The position numbers were made by a program, and so were the translations under genes. This document shows positions 8,246 to 15,926 of a stretch of DNA of 64,000 nt, piece after piece. The notes under the pieces were generated by a model. It was not told the DNA's origin, did no database searches, and worked only from the letters and a program-made list of their open reading frames with translations. Source of the DNA: Verrucomicrobiaceae bacterium (GTDB lineage: Bacteria > Verrucomicrobiota > Verrucomicrobiia > Verrucomicrobiales > Verrucomicrobiaceae); NCBI GenBank assembly GCA_027489965.1, contig JAIXZA010000159.1, positions 1 through 64,000 of the forward strand. The letters are read 5' to 3'. The first letter of the stretch is position 1. Every line of letters begins with the position of its first letter.

Positions 8246-9979
8246 ATGTCCTACACCATGGCTAAGAAAGCAGCATCCAAGAAACCCGAATCCCTTCACC
8301 GTAAACACAGCGCCTGCGTCGTTGATGGCGTCGAGCGTGCACCAAGCCGCGCGATGCTCCATGCGGTAGGCTTCAAACGTGAAGATTTCCAAAAATCTCA
8401 AATCGGCATCGCTAGCACCTGGAGCATGGTCACTCCTTGCAACATGCACATTGACCGCTTGGCCAAAGAATCCGCCAAAGGCGTGGATGCAGCTGGTGGG
8501 AAAAGCATCATTTTTAACACCATCACTATCTCTGACGGCATCTCCATGGGCACAGAAGGGATGAAATACTCGCTCGTGTCACGCGAGGTGATCGCTGACT
8601 CGATCGAAACCGTTGTCGGTTGCGAAGGATTGGACGGCTACGTGGCCATCGGCGGTTGCGATAAAAACATGCCCGGCTGCCTGATCGCCATGGCGCGTAT
8701 GAATCGCCCCAGCGTCTTTGTTTATGGCGGCACCATCCTGCCAGGCTGTGTCGGCCACGAAAAGAAGGATGCCGACATTGTCACTGTTTTTGAAGCCGTG
8801 GGTAAACACGCTAACTGCCAGATCAACGACAAAGATCTCATCGATATCGAAGAAAACTCCATCCCTGGAGAAGGCAGCTGCGGCGGCATGTACACCGCGA
8901 ACACGATGGCTAGCGCTATCGAGGCTCTCGGCATGTCTCTACCCAACTCAGGCGCGCAATCCGCCGTCGGTGACGACAAGCTCATCGACTGCTTCGATGC
9001 AGGCGTCGCCGTCATGAACATGATCAAGCTGGGCATCACGCCCCGCGACATCATGACGAAAGAAGCGTTTGAAAATGCCATCACCCTGATCATCACGCTC
9101 GGAGGCAGCACCAATGCCGTGCTTCATCTCATCGCCATGGCCCATGCAGCCAATGTTAAGCTGAGCATCGACGACTTCACTCGTATCGGCAAAAAGACTC
9201 CTGTTCTGGGCGACCTGAAGCCAAGTGGCAAATACTTCATGAACGATCTGGTAAAGATCGGTGGCACCGTTCCGCTCATGCGCATGCTCGTCGAAGAAGG
9301 TCTCATGCACGGCGACTGCCTGACTGTCACGGGCCGCACGATGAAGGAGAACTTGAAAAAATCCAAGATCTTCTATCCGAAAGGCCAGACCATCATCCAC
9401 CCGCTCAGTGATCCGATCAAGAAAGACAGCCACCTCGTGATCTTCCGTGGCAATCTCTGTCCTGAAGGTGCGGTGGGTAAAATCAGCGGCAAAGAAGGAC
9501 TCAAATTTACTGGCAAGGCCATCGTCTTTGAGTCCGAAGAGACCGCCCTTCAGGCCATCCTGCACGACAAGGTGAAGAAAGGCCACGTCATCGTCATCCG
9601 CATGGAAGGCCCCAAAGGCGGCCCAGGCATGAGAGAGATGCTTTCCCCGACCAGCGCCATCATGGGCAAAGGACTCGGCAAAGATGTCGCCCTCATCACC
9701 GATGGACGTTTCAGCGGTGGCAGCCACGGTTTCGTGGTTGGCCATGTGACTCCCGAAGCCTTTGTCGGTGGTCCGATTGCCGTCATCAAAAATGGTGACG
9801 CTATCACCATCGACGCCGAGAAGCGTGCCATCACTCTGGGCATCTCAGCCAAGGAACTCAAAGATCGCTTGGCTAAATGGAAGCAACCCAAGCCACGCTA
9901 CACCCGTGGGGTCTTGGCTAAGTATGCCAAGTTGACCACGAGCGCCAGCTTGGGTGCCGTCACAGACATGGGCCTATAA
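8246..9979 (+). CDS. ilvD: Dihydroxy-acid dehydratase
   Basis: A 577-residue cytoplasmic IlvD that dehydrates 2,3-dihydroxy-isovalerate and 2,3-dihydroxy-3-methylvalerate to the 2-keto acids of valine and isoleucine synthesis. Family signatures are complete: TPCNMHIDRLA, GGCDKNMPGC (Fe-S cysteine and metal ligands), IPGEGSCGGMYTANTM, and LITDGRFSGGSHGFVVGHV near the C-terminus. The start is 8246 or the in-frame ATG at 8258 (MAKKAASKK); both are compatible with the family and no strong Shine-Dalgarno decides. Other ilv or leu genes are not adjacent. The antisense strand is open for long stretches, but only as a codon-bias shadow. Confidence 0.97.
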   Translation: MSYTMAKKAASKKPESLHRKHSACVVDGVERAPSRAMLHAVGFKREDFQKSQIGIASTWSMVTPCNMHIDRLAKESAKGVDAAGGKSIIFNTITISDGISMGTEGMKYSLVSREVIADSIETVVGCEGLDGYVAIGGCDKNMPGCLIAMARMNRPSVFVYGGTILPGCVGHEKKDADIVTVFEAVGKHANCQINDKDLIDIEENSIPGEGSCGGMYTANTMASAIEALGMSLPNSGAQSAVGDDKLIDCFDAGVAVMNMIKLGITPRDIMTKEAFENAITLIITLGGSTNAVLHLIAMAHAANVKLSIDDFTRIGKKTPVLGDLKPSGKYFMNDLVKIGGTVPLMRMLVEEGLMHGDCLTVTGRTMKENLKKSKIFYPKGQTIIHPLSDPIKKDSHLVIFRGNLCPEGAVGKISGKEGLKFTGKAIVFESEETALQAILHDKVKKGHVIVIRMEGPKGGPGMREMLSPTSAIMGKGLGKDVALITDGRFSGGSHGFVVGHVTPEAFVGGPIAVIKNGDAITIDAEKRAITLGISAKELKDRLAKWKQPKPRYTRGVLAKYAKLTTSASLGAVTDMGL

Positions 9980-10064
9980 TCTCCACCCTCTGGGGCAGGG
10001 CTTACGCATGAAATGAGGCTTTAAACCCAGAAGCTGGGCTTTGTTACAGAATTTACAAGATTAT

Positions 10065-10101
10065 CAGGATGAACAGGATTTTTTCAGACCTGTTAATCCT
10101 G
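10065..10101. repeat. Imperfect inverted repeat in an intergenic region, dispersed-repeat type
   Basis: CAGGATGAACAGG and CCTGTTAATCCTG are inverted with 12 of 13 positions matching, around an 11-base T-rich loop. A third copy, TTGTTAATCCTGTAA, lies at about 10107-10121. The whole stretch 9980-10213 between ilvD and the convergent PLP-enzyme gene has no gene. It also holds a small CCCAG-AAG-CTGGG hairpin (10026-10038) and GCAGATG/CATCTGC arms (10165-10193), which may help end transcription from either side. Confidence 0.5.
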
Positions 10102-10213
10102 CCTTCTTGTTAATCCTGTAACATCTGGCACCCTATTTTTGGTGTGTAACCCCTGCCATCTGGAGCAGATGTCGCCGTCGTGCCGGCATCTGCGCTCTGA
10201 GAAACCCGCACTC

Positions 10214-11698
10214 TTACCCAAGAGCCTCGGCGAATCTGGCGATGAGATCCGCGCTATCTTCCAATCCGGCGGAAACACGAATCAGGTGACTTGGTACGCC
10301 GCAGCTAGCAGCCCAGTCGAGCTCGTCGTAATGGGCTAACAACGTGTAAGGACAGACCAAGGTGAAATTCGTGCCCAAACTTGGGCCTTTGCAAACCTTC
10401 AAGGCATCATAAACAGCGGGACTGGTCTGCTCGGCATCTTTGAGCAAGAAGGAGAACAGGCAGCCATAACCGCCATCTTCACGACGAATCAACTCGTAAC
10501 CCGGTCCGCCCTGATGACGTGCATGCCAGACTTTTTCGACTCGGGGATGATTTTTCAGGAAATCAGCCAGCGCTAAAGCATTCTGGCTCATGATTCGGGC
10601 ACGCTGAGCAAAATCACGACTGTTCATCTCCAAGGCAACGGCATCTCCACGCCAGAGAGTGTGGTCAGCATGAGCTGTGAGAAACGCGGAAAAGGCGGCG
10701 TAGTGCGGTGAGGCACGATTCAGAATGACACTGCCAGCCAAGACATCCCCTGCCCCAGAAAAACTCTTCGTCAAACTGGAGGTCACCGCATCTGCCACGC
10801 GCATGGCATCGACATGAACCACCGTGGAGATCGTATCATCAACGATGATCGGCACATCCGGCTGTGTCTCGGCACGGATTTTTAGCAATCGCGGAAGATC
10901 CACGCAACGCAGCAACGGATTGCTCGGAGCCTCACAAAAAAGACCTGCCAGGGGCTCATTTTGAAGCAAGCGATGAAGATCCACATACTCAGTCTCCGTG
11001 AGCATCGGTAGGAAATGCGCCCCATGGCCAAACATCTGCTGGAGCTTCAAGACATCGACATAAGGGAAATCTAGCTGCGCCGTTTTCCGACCTGGAAAGA
11101 GAGTCGTCAGCATGCGATGCACGGCAAAGTTCGCCGCCATGCCTGAAGGGAAAAGAAACACATCTTCAGGTTGTTGCCCAGAAAGCTCAGCGAGGCGCTG
11201 ACGCAAGATCAGACTCGCAGCTGCGCCTTCGGCTTCGGTGACATCACTCTTGATGGTTCCAAGCACATCGCAGGCTTGGCGTGTGCTCACCACCTCACCA
11301 CAGAAGCGCCAGAATCGGCGGGCAGTGACATAAGCATCCGCTGGAAAAATGACCACGCCCAGCGCTTCTGTCCAAACAACCGCACGGCCTGAAAAACCAT
11401 GACGAGCGATGAACTCCACGCATCTCTCCGCATGCAGAAGACGGGGAAAAACCAGACAACGCTCACCTTCACCGGCGAGTTCTTTTTCCGCTGCAGCAAA
11501 AAGCGCACTCACGGCTGGCGGACAGCAAAAGCGCGGATAACCAGAACGGAATTTGGAAACGATGTCAGGATCACCTTCTTCGTAGCCAATCACATGTTTC
11601 CAGAGCGGCAGACTGACGCTGACGCCATACTCATCATCAGGAAGCGGACTGCCTAGACTATCAGCTTCCCAAAGTGGGTGGGTGAGAAGATCAGACAT
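10214..11698 (-). CDS. PLP-dependent transsulfuration-family enzyme, long cystathionine gamma-synthase-like form
   Basis: A 494-residue fold-type I PLP enzyme of the Cys/Met metabolism family. The PLP lysine is in SSLTKSFSGAGDVLAG (K311), the cofactor-ring Asp in IIVDDTISTV, and FPSGMAANFAVH and CEAPSNPLLRCVD are typical. It is about 100 residues longer than bacterial MetB/MetC. The first 140 residues form an extra N-terminal part, an arrangement seen in fungal-type cystathionine gamma-synthases. It likely acts on an activated homoserine or cystathionine, but MetB, MetC and MetY roles cannot be told apart here. Its start is 2 bp after the stop of the upstream paralogue, so the two are one operon. 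Confidence 0.88.
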   Translation of the reverse strand: MSDLLTHPLWEADSLGSPLPDDEYGVSVSLPLWKHVIGYEEGDPDIVSKFRSGYPRFCCPPAVSALFAAAEKELAGEGERCLVFPRLLHAERCVEFIARHGFSGRAVVWTEALGVVIFPADAYVTARRFWRFCGEVVSTRQACDVLGTIKSDVTEAEGAAASLILRQRLAELSGQQPEDVFLFPSGMAANFAVHRMLTTLFPGRKTAQLDFPYVDVLKLQQMFGHGAHFLPMLTETEYVDLHRLLQNEPLAGLFCEAPSNPLLRCVDLPRLLKIRAETQPDVPIIVDDTISTVVHVDAMRVADAVTSSLTKSFSGAGDVLAGSVILNRASPHYAAFSAFLTAHADHTLWRGDAVALEMNSRDFAQRARIMSQNALALADFLKNHPRVEKVWHARHQGGPGYELIRREDGGYGCLFSFLLKDAEQTSPAVYDALKVCKGPSLGTNFTLVCPYTLLAHYDELDWAASCGVPSHLIRVSAGLEDSADLIARFAEALG

Positions 11699-11700
11699 GC

Positions 11701-12867
11701 TCAGGACTTTGCATTCAGGGCTTGTTCAATGTCTGACCAGAGATCATCGACATGTTCGATACCGACCGAAAATCGGATCAAGCCATCTGTGACACCGGCC
11801 TCTTCTCGAATCTCTTTCGGGATAGATGCATGAGTCATCGTGGCAGGATGACAGACGAGCGACTCGATGCCGCCAAGGCTTTCTGCCTGTGTAAACAGAT
11901 GCAACCGACGAATGAAAGCCAGGGCACCTTCTTGGCTATGGCCAAAGTCAGCCAGCAACATACCGCTACCACCGCTCATCTGTTTCTTAGCCAACTCATA
12001 CTGCGGATGGCTTGGCAGGAACGGATAACGCACACTTTTCACCCCTTTACGGGCTTCCAGACGCTGTGCCAAAGTCAGTGCATTGGAGTTATGCCGCTCC
12101 ATGCGTAGAGCCTCCGTTTTCACACCGCGAGAGGTCAGCCAAGTATCAAAAGGGCTCGGCTGAAGACCCAAGGCCTTTTGGGCAAAGATCATCTTTTCCT
12201 GCCACTCGTCTGAATTGGAACAAACAGCCCCGCCCAGAGCATCCGAGTGACCGTTGGTGTATTTCGTCGTGCTCAGCAGAGACAAATCAGCCCCCAAATC
12301 CAGCGGCTGCTGAAGCATGCTAGAGGCAAAGGTATTATCCACGACAACGGTGCTGCCAGCAGCGTGAGCCACATCCGAGATCGCTTTGATGTCCAGAATC
12401 TTCAGAAGCGGATTGGTCGGCGATTCCAGCCAAACAAGCGCCGGTTTGATCTGCGAAATGAGCGCGTAATTCGCCGGATTGGCCAAATTCACATACTTGA
12501 TATGCACATCAAACTTCCGCAGCACACGCTCGAACAGACGATACGTGCAGCCGTAAATATTCTGCTCAGAGATGATTGTATCTCCAGCCTTCAAACCAAA
12601 GGCAATCGCTGTAATAGCAGACACACCGCTGGCAAAGACGGTGCAATGCTGTGCGTTTTCCAAGCTCGCCAGGGTGGTCTGGAGATTCCGAAAGTTCGGG
12701 CTGCCACTGCGGGTGTAATCAAAGTTCCCAGGATTCCCTGTCTCAAAGGTGGATGACATGTAGATCGGAGGAATCACCGCGCCAGTCTCGCTGCGATAGT
12801 CCTGACCGACATGGATGGCACGCGTCTCAAAGCGCGCGTCGTTGGGTACTGTTGGGTCGTCCTTCAT
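11701..12867 (-). CDS. PLP-dependent cystathionine gamma-synthase/gamma-lyase-type enzyme
   Basis: A 388-residue transsulfuration enzyme, normal length for the MetB/MetC/CGL family. The ATG at 12867 (MKDDPTVPNDARFETRAIHV) is preferred over 12906 because the family normally begins close to the ETRAIHVGQ motif. Signatures include IPPIYMSSTFE, YTRSGSPNFRNLQTTLASLE, FASGVSAITA, VWLESPTNPLLKI, VVVDNTFAS and the PLP lysine in STTKYTNGHSD (K202). It uses a vinylglycine-type chemistry on homoserine derivatives or cystathionine. The second, longer paralogue follows after 2 bp. Together they could supply methionine or interconvert cysteine and homocysteine. Confidence 0.92.
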   Translation of the reverse strand: MKDDPTVPNDARFETRAIHVGQDYRSETGAVIPPIYMSSTFETGNPGNFDYTRSGSPNFRNLQTTLASLENAQHCTVFASGVSAITAIAFGLKAGDTIISEQNIYGCTYRLFERVLRKFDVHIKYVNLANPANYALISQIKPALVWLESPTNPLLKILDIKAISDVAHAAGSTVVVDNTFASSMLQQPLDLGADLSLLSTTKYTNGHSDALGGAVCSNSDEWQEKMIFAQKALGLQPSPFDTWLTSRGVKTEALRMERHNSNALTLAQRLEARKGVKSVRYPFLPSHPQYELAKKQMSGGSGMLLADFGHSQEGALAFIRRLHLFTQAESLGGIESLVCHPATMTHASIPKEIREEAGVTDGLIRFSVGIEHVDDLWSDIEQALNAKS

Positions 12868-13011
12868 GATAAGTCCGCATTGAACCACGACTGGACTCAC
12901 TTGCAAGAGACCGTGCTAAAGTCCGTGCTCGTGGGTTTTGACCCGATTTCACCCTGAGCATATCTCCGCTTGCCTCCTAGCACTGCCTTCGCTGATTGTA
13001 TTCCCTGTATC

Positions 13012-14970
13012 ATGCCTACTGCCACGCACGCCCCCACCGTCGTCATCGAGAACTTTTATCCCTGCCTCGAAGGCGGGCGGCATCCCATTAAGCGCATCAT
13101 CGCAGAGCCATTAACTTTGTGGTGTGACATCTTTACCGATGGGCATGTCGTGATGTCTGCTGTGCTTAAATGGCGGCTCATCGGAGCTAAGCGCTGGTTT
13201 GAAGCGCCCATGACGCCCATGGAAAATGATCGCTGGCAGGGCACGTGCAGTTTTGAATCCATCGGCCGTTGGGAATATGAGGTTGAAGCTTGGTCTGATT
13301 CGTTTCGCGGCTGGAAAAAAACCTTTGCCATCCGAGTGCATGCCAAAGATCCCGATGTGCCAGTCGAAGCGCTGGAAGGTGCTAGGCTACTGCGCGAGGC
13401 CGCCCAGCGTGCTCGTGCTGCAGGGGCCGCAGACTGTGGTGCCCAGATCGAAGATGTAGCAGATCTACTCAGCACACTCCCACCTGAAGAAGTGCTGGAG
13501 GTTCTTGTCTCTGATGATCTTCAGACTTTGATGGATAGCTATGCGGACCGCAGTCTCTCCACCAGCAGCGAGCCCTTAAAAGTCATCGTCGAGCGTGAAC
13601 GCGCGCGATTTTCAGCTTGGTATGAATTTTTCCCGCGCGGTGCTGAAGGCCGCGCTGATAAACACAGTACCTTCCGCGACTGCTTGCCGCGTCTCGATGA
13701 CGCGAAGGCCATGGGTTTTGATACGATCTACTTCCCGCCCATCCACCCGATCGGCACCACGGCTCGAAAAGGAAAAAACAACACACTGATTGCCTATGCA
13801 GATGATGTCGGCAGTCCCTGGGCCATCGGAGCCAAGGCAGGCGGACATCGCGATGTGGAGCCTGCTTTGGGCACAATCGATGACTTCGTCTGGCTCGTCG
13901 GCGAGGCTAACAAACGGGGCCTGGAGATCGCTCTCGACTTCGCCATCAATTGCTCGCCAGACCATCCGTATGTCAAAGATCATCCCGATTGGTTCTACCA
14001 GCGTCCCGATGGCAGCATCCGCTACGCTGAAAATCCGCCGAAGAAGTATCAGGACATTTATCCCATCAACTTCCACTGCGCCGACTGGAAAAATCTCTGG
14101 CGTGAGTTGATCGATGTCGTGCTCTTCTGGGTGGACAAAGGCGTCAAAATTTTCCGCGTGGACAATCCCCACACCAAGCCCGTCTCGTTTTGGGAAGAAC
14201 TCATTAATGCTGTTCACCGCAAAGATCCATCCATCATCTTTTTGGCGGAAGCCTTCACGAAACCCAAAATGATGCAGGCGCTGGGCAAGATCGGCTTTAC
14301 CCAAAGCTACACTTACTTCACCTGGCGCGAGGACAAGGCAGGTCTAACCGAGTATGCCAAAGAACTCACTCAGGGCGAGATGCGCTGGTATTACCGCGGA
14401 AACTTCTGGCCAAACACGCCTGACATTCACCCCTTTTACCTGCAAAACGCCCAGGCCAGCATGTTCCGTCTCCGCGCCGCTTTAGCCGCCACACTTTCCT
14501 CGACCTGGGGCATGTATGCGGGCTATGAGCTCTGTGAAAACGCACCGCTTCCTGGCAAAGAGGAATATCTCGACTCGGAGAAGTTCCAGCTCAAGAACCG
14601 CGACTACAACGGCCCCGGCAATATCAAAGGCTTCATCGCCCGACTCAACCACATCCGCCGGGAGAACCCAGCGATGCACCTCTACGACAATCTCGTTTTC
14701 CACAGCACGAACCACGAGCAAATCATCGCCTACAGCAAAAGCACACCCGATCGGACAAACCGACTCCTGACCATCATCAGCCTCAATGGCCACAGCACTG
14801 TGGCAGGGACGGTTCACGTCGATCTACACGCTCTGGGCCTGGATGCCAGCAAGCCCTACCGAGTCACCGACCTCATGCACGGCCACAGCTACGAATGGCA
14901 TGGCAGCGACAATTACGTGTCCCTCAACCCAGATGGCACCTCCTTGCATCTCTTCAAAGTGGAACAGTAA
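13012..14970 (+). CDS. glgE: Alpha-1,4-glucan:maltose-1-phosphate maltosyltransferase
   Basis: A 652-residue GH13_3 enzyme, the normal length for GlgE. It extends alpha-1,4-glucans with maltosyl units from maltose 1-phosphate. The ATG at 13012 (MPTATHAPTVVIENFYP) matches the family start. The N-terminal beta domain is followed by the catalytic barrel with YEFFPRGAEG, GFDTIYFPPIHPIG, IALDFAINCSPDHPYVKDHP, the nucleophile Asp in FRVDNPHTKP (D384) and the acid/base Glu in FLAEAFTKP (E413), then a C-terminal beta domain. Its usual partners (TreS, Pep2/Mak, GlgB) are not in the window. The next gene starts 3 bp after its stop. Confidence 0.95.
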   Translation: MPTATHAPTVVIENFYPCLEGGRHPIKRIIAEPLTLWCDIFTDGHVVMSAVLKWRLIGAKRWFEAPMTPMENDRWQGTCSFESIGRWEYEVEAWSDSFRGWKKTFAIRVHAKDPDVPVEALEGARLLREAAQRARAAGAADCGAQIEDVADLLSTLPPEEVLEVLVSDDLQTLMDSYADRSLSTSSEPLKVIVERERARFSAWYEFFPRGAEGRADKHSTFRDCLPRLDDAKAMGFDTIYFPPIHPIGTTARKGKNNTLIAYADDVGSPWAIGAKAGGHRDVEPALGTIDDFVWLVGEANKRGLEIALDFAINCSPDHPYVKDHPDWFYQRPDGSIRYAENPPKKYQDIYPINFHCADWKNLWRELIDVVLFWVDKGVKIFRVDNPHTKPVSFWEELINAVHRKDPSIIFLAEAFTKPKMMQALGKIGFTQSYTYFTWREDKAGLTEYAKELTQGEMRWYYRGNFWPNTPDIHPFYLQNAQASMFRLRAALAATLSSTWGMYAGYELCENAPLPGKEEYLDSEKFQLKNRDYNGPGNIKGFIARLNHIRRENPAMHLYDNLVFHSTNHEQIIAYSKSTPDRTNRLLTIISLNGHSTVAGTVHVDLHALGLDASKPYRVTDLMHGHSYEWHGSDNYVSLNPDGTSLHLFKVEQ

Positions 14971-14973
14971 TCC

Positions 14974-15423
14974 ATGCCACACTGGCTTTTAACTCTCCTT
15001 ACGTTACGCGAGGATCAATTGATCCGGTGGGGGCGTGTGAATTTTTGGATTGCCAACTTTGCAGCTGTCTTTTTTGCCCTATGCGTAGGGATTTCTTACT
15101 ATATGGTGAACGTTAGGCTTGCGACTGAGGTCACTTGGCAAGCCGACACTTTATTGCACGACGCAAGAATCCTTTCAATGGACTTACCGAAAGAGAAACC
15201 GCTTTTACTTTCGTGCCGTATGGTCGCCAAAACCTTGAACGGTAGCATGAACGTTTTGCGCACCGTTCCGATTGTGCTCACTTGCATGATACCCACTTTT
15301 TTAATATTAGGCTTACTCAGCCTTCGTCTGCGTAAACTCGGCTTGGAGCTTCAGCATTTGAAAAAAGACAACAATCCGCTCCCATTTGAGAGTTCTAACA
15401 TGAACCAGCCAACCCATGAGTAA
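14974..15423 (+). CDS. Two-TM membrane protein of unknown function
   Basis: A 149-residue protein with two predicted membrane segments, about residues 26-46 (NFWIANFAAVFFALCVGISYY) and 98-118 (TVPIVLTCMIPTFLILGLLS), separated by a roughly 50-residue loop and followed by a charged tail. I recognise no family. It starts 3 bp after glgE and its end overlaps the Fur-family gene by 8 bp, so it is probably translated as part of the same operon. Confidence 0.75.
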   Translation: MPHWLLTLLTLREDQLIRWGRVNFWIANFAAVFFALCVGISYYMVNVRLATEVTWQADTLLHDARILSMDLPKEKPLLLSCRMVAKTLNGSMNVLRTVPIVLTCMIPTFLILGLLSLRLRKLGLELQHLKKDNNPLPFESSNMNQPTHE

Positions 15424-15895
15424 ACACCACCATCATCACCATGCTGGCTGTGTCAGGCCAGAGCCTGAAAAGCTGCTGCAAGATGCTGTGGAACAGGCAC
15501 GTGCATCGGGCCTGCGCCGCACCAAGGCATTGGAAAATGTGTTGTCTATTTTGATCCATGCCTGCCAGCCGCTCACTCTGGCAGACATCGCCGAGCACAA
15601 GGATCTGGATACGGGCGCAGATAAAGCCACGGTTTATCGTCTGCTCATGAAATTAGAGCAGCGGTCACTCATCCGTAGACTCGGTCTGCATGATCGCGCG
15701 GCTTACTACACCATGATCCTGCCGGGAGAACATAGTGATTACCTCATTTGCAATGAGTGCGGTCGCATTGAAAAGCTAGACATCGCCTGCCCTGTCCAGG
15801 CCTTGGAAAAGCAAATCGCCAAGAGCTCGGGCTTCAAAAAACTCTATCATGAACTGGAGTTCTTCGGTCAATGTCCAGACTGTGCGCAGAACTAG
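15416..15895 (+). CDS. Fur-family metal-responsive repressor with native poly-histidine N-terminus
   Basis: A 159-residue winged-helix regulator of the Fur/Zur/PerR family. The DNA-binding part covers residues about 20-95 (LADIAEHK and the recognition-helix segment DKATVYRLLMKLEQ). The C-terminal metal and dimer domain carries two CxxC pairs, ICNECG (C112, C115) and CPDC (C153, C156), the structural zinc site. The classic HHHH-type regulatory motif is reduced (GEHSDYLIC keeps one His). Instead, residues 4-9 are six histidines encoded by mixed CAC/CAT codons, right after the start. This may be a flexible metal-sensing tail; Zur and Fur cannot be separated here. It overlaps the upstream two-TM gene by 8 bp and is followed after 31 bp by a kinase-like gene. 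Confidence 0.92.
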   Translation: MSKHHHHHHAGCVRPEPEKLLQDAVEQARASGLRRTKALENVLSILIHACQPLTLADIAEHKDLDTGADKATVYRLLMKLEQRSLIRRLGLHDRAAYYTMILPGEHSDYLICNECGRIEKLDIACPVQALEKQIAKSSGFKKLYHELEFFGQCPDCAQN

Positions 15896-15926
15896 ACCAT
15901 CCTGTTCCTGACTTTAGCTTCATCTT

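Noticed and set aside
8948..9745. 265-codon minus-strand frame inside ilvD
   Set aside because: The + strand frame is an unambiguous IlvD with all signatures; the antisense frame has no recognisable domain.
13612..14304. 230-codon minus-strand frame inside glgE
   Set aside because: The catalytic Asp and Glu of GlgE lie on + here; the antisense frame looks like a composition shadow.
15416..15445. Six histidines after the start looked like an expression tag or vector contamination
   Set aside because: The tract is followed by a natural Fur protein, uses mixed codons, and the gene overlaps its native upstream neighbour by 8 bp with no vector sequence around it.
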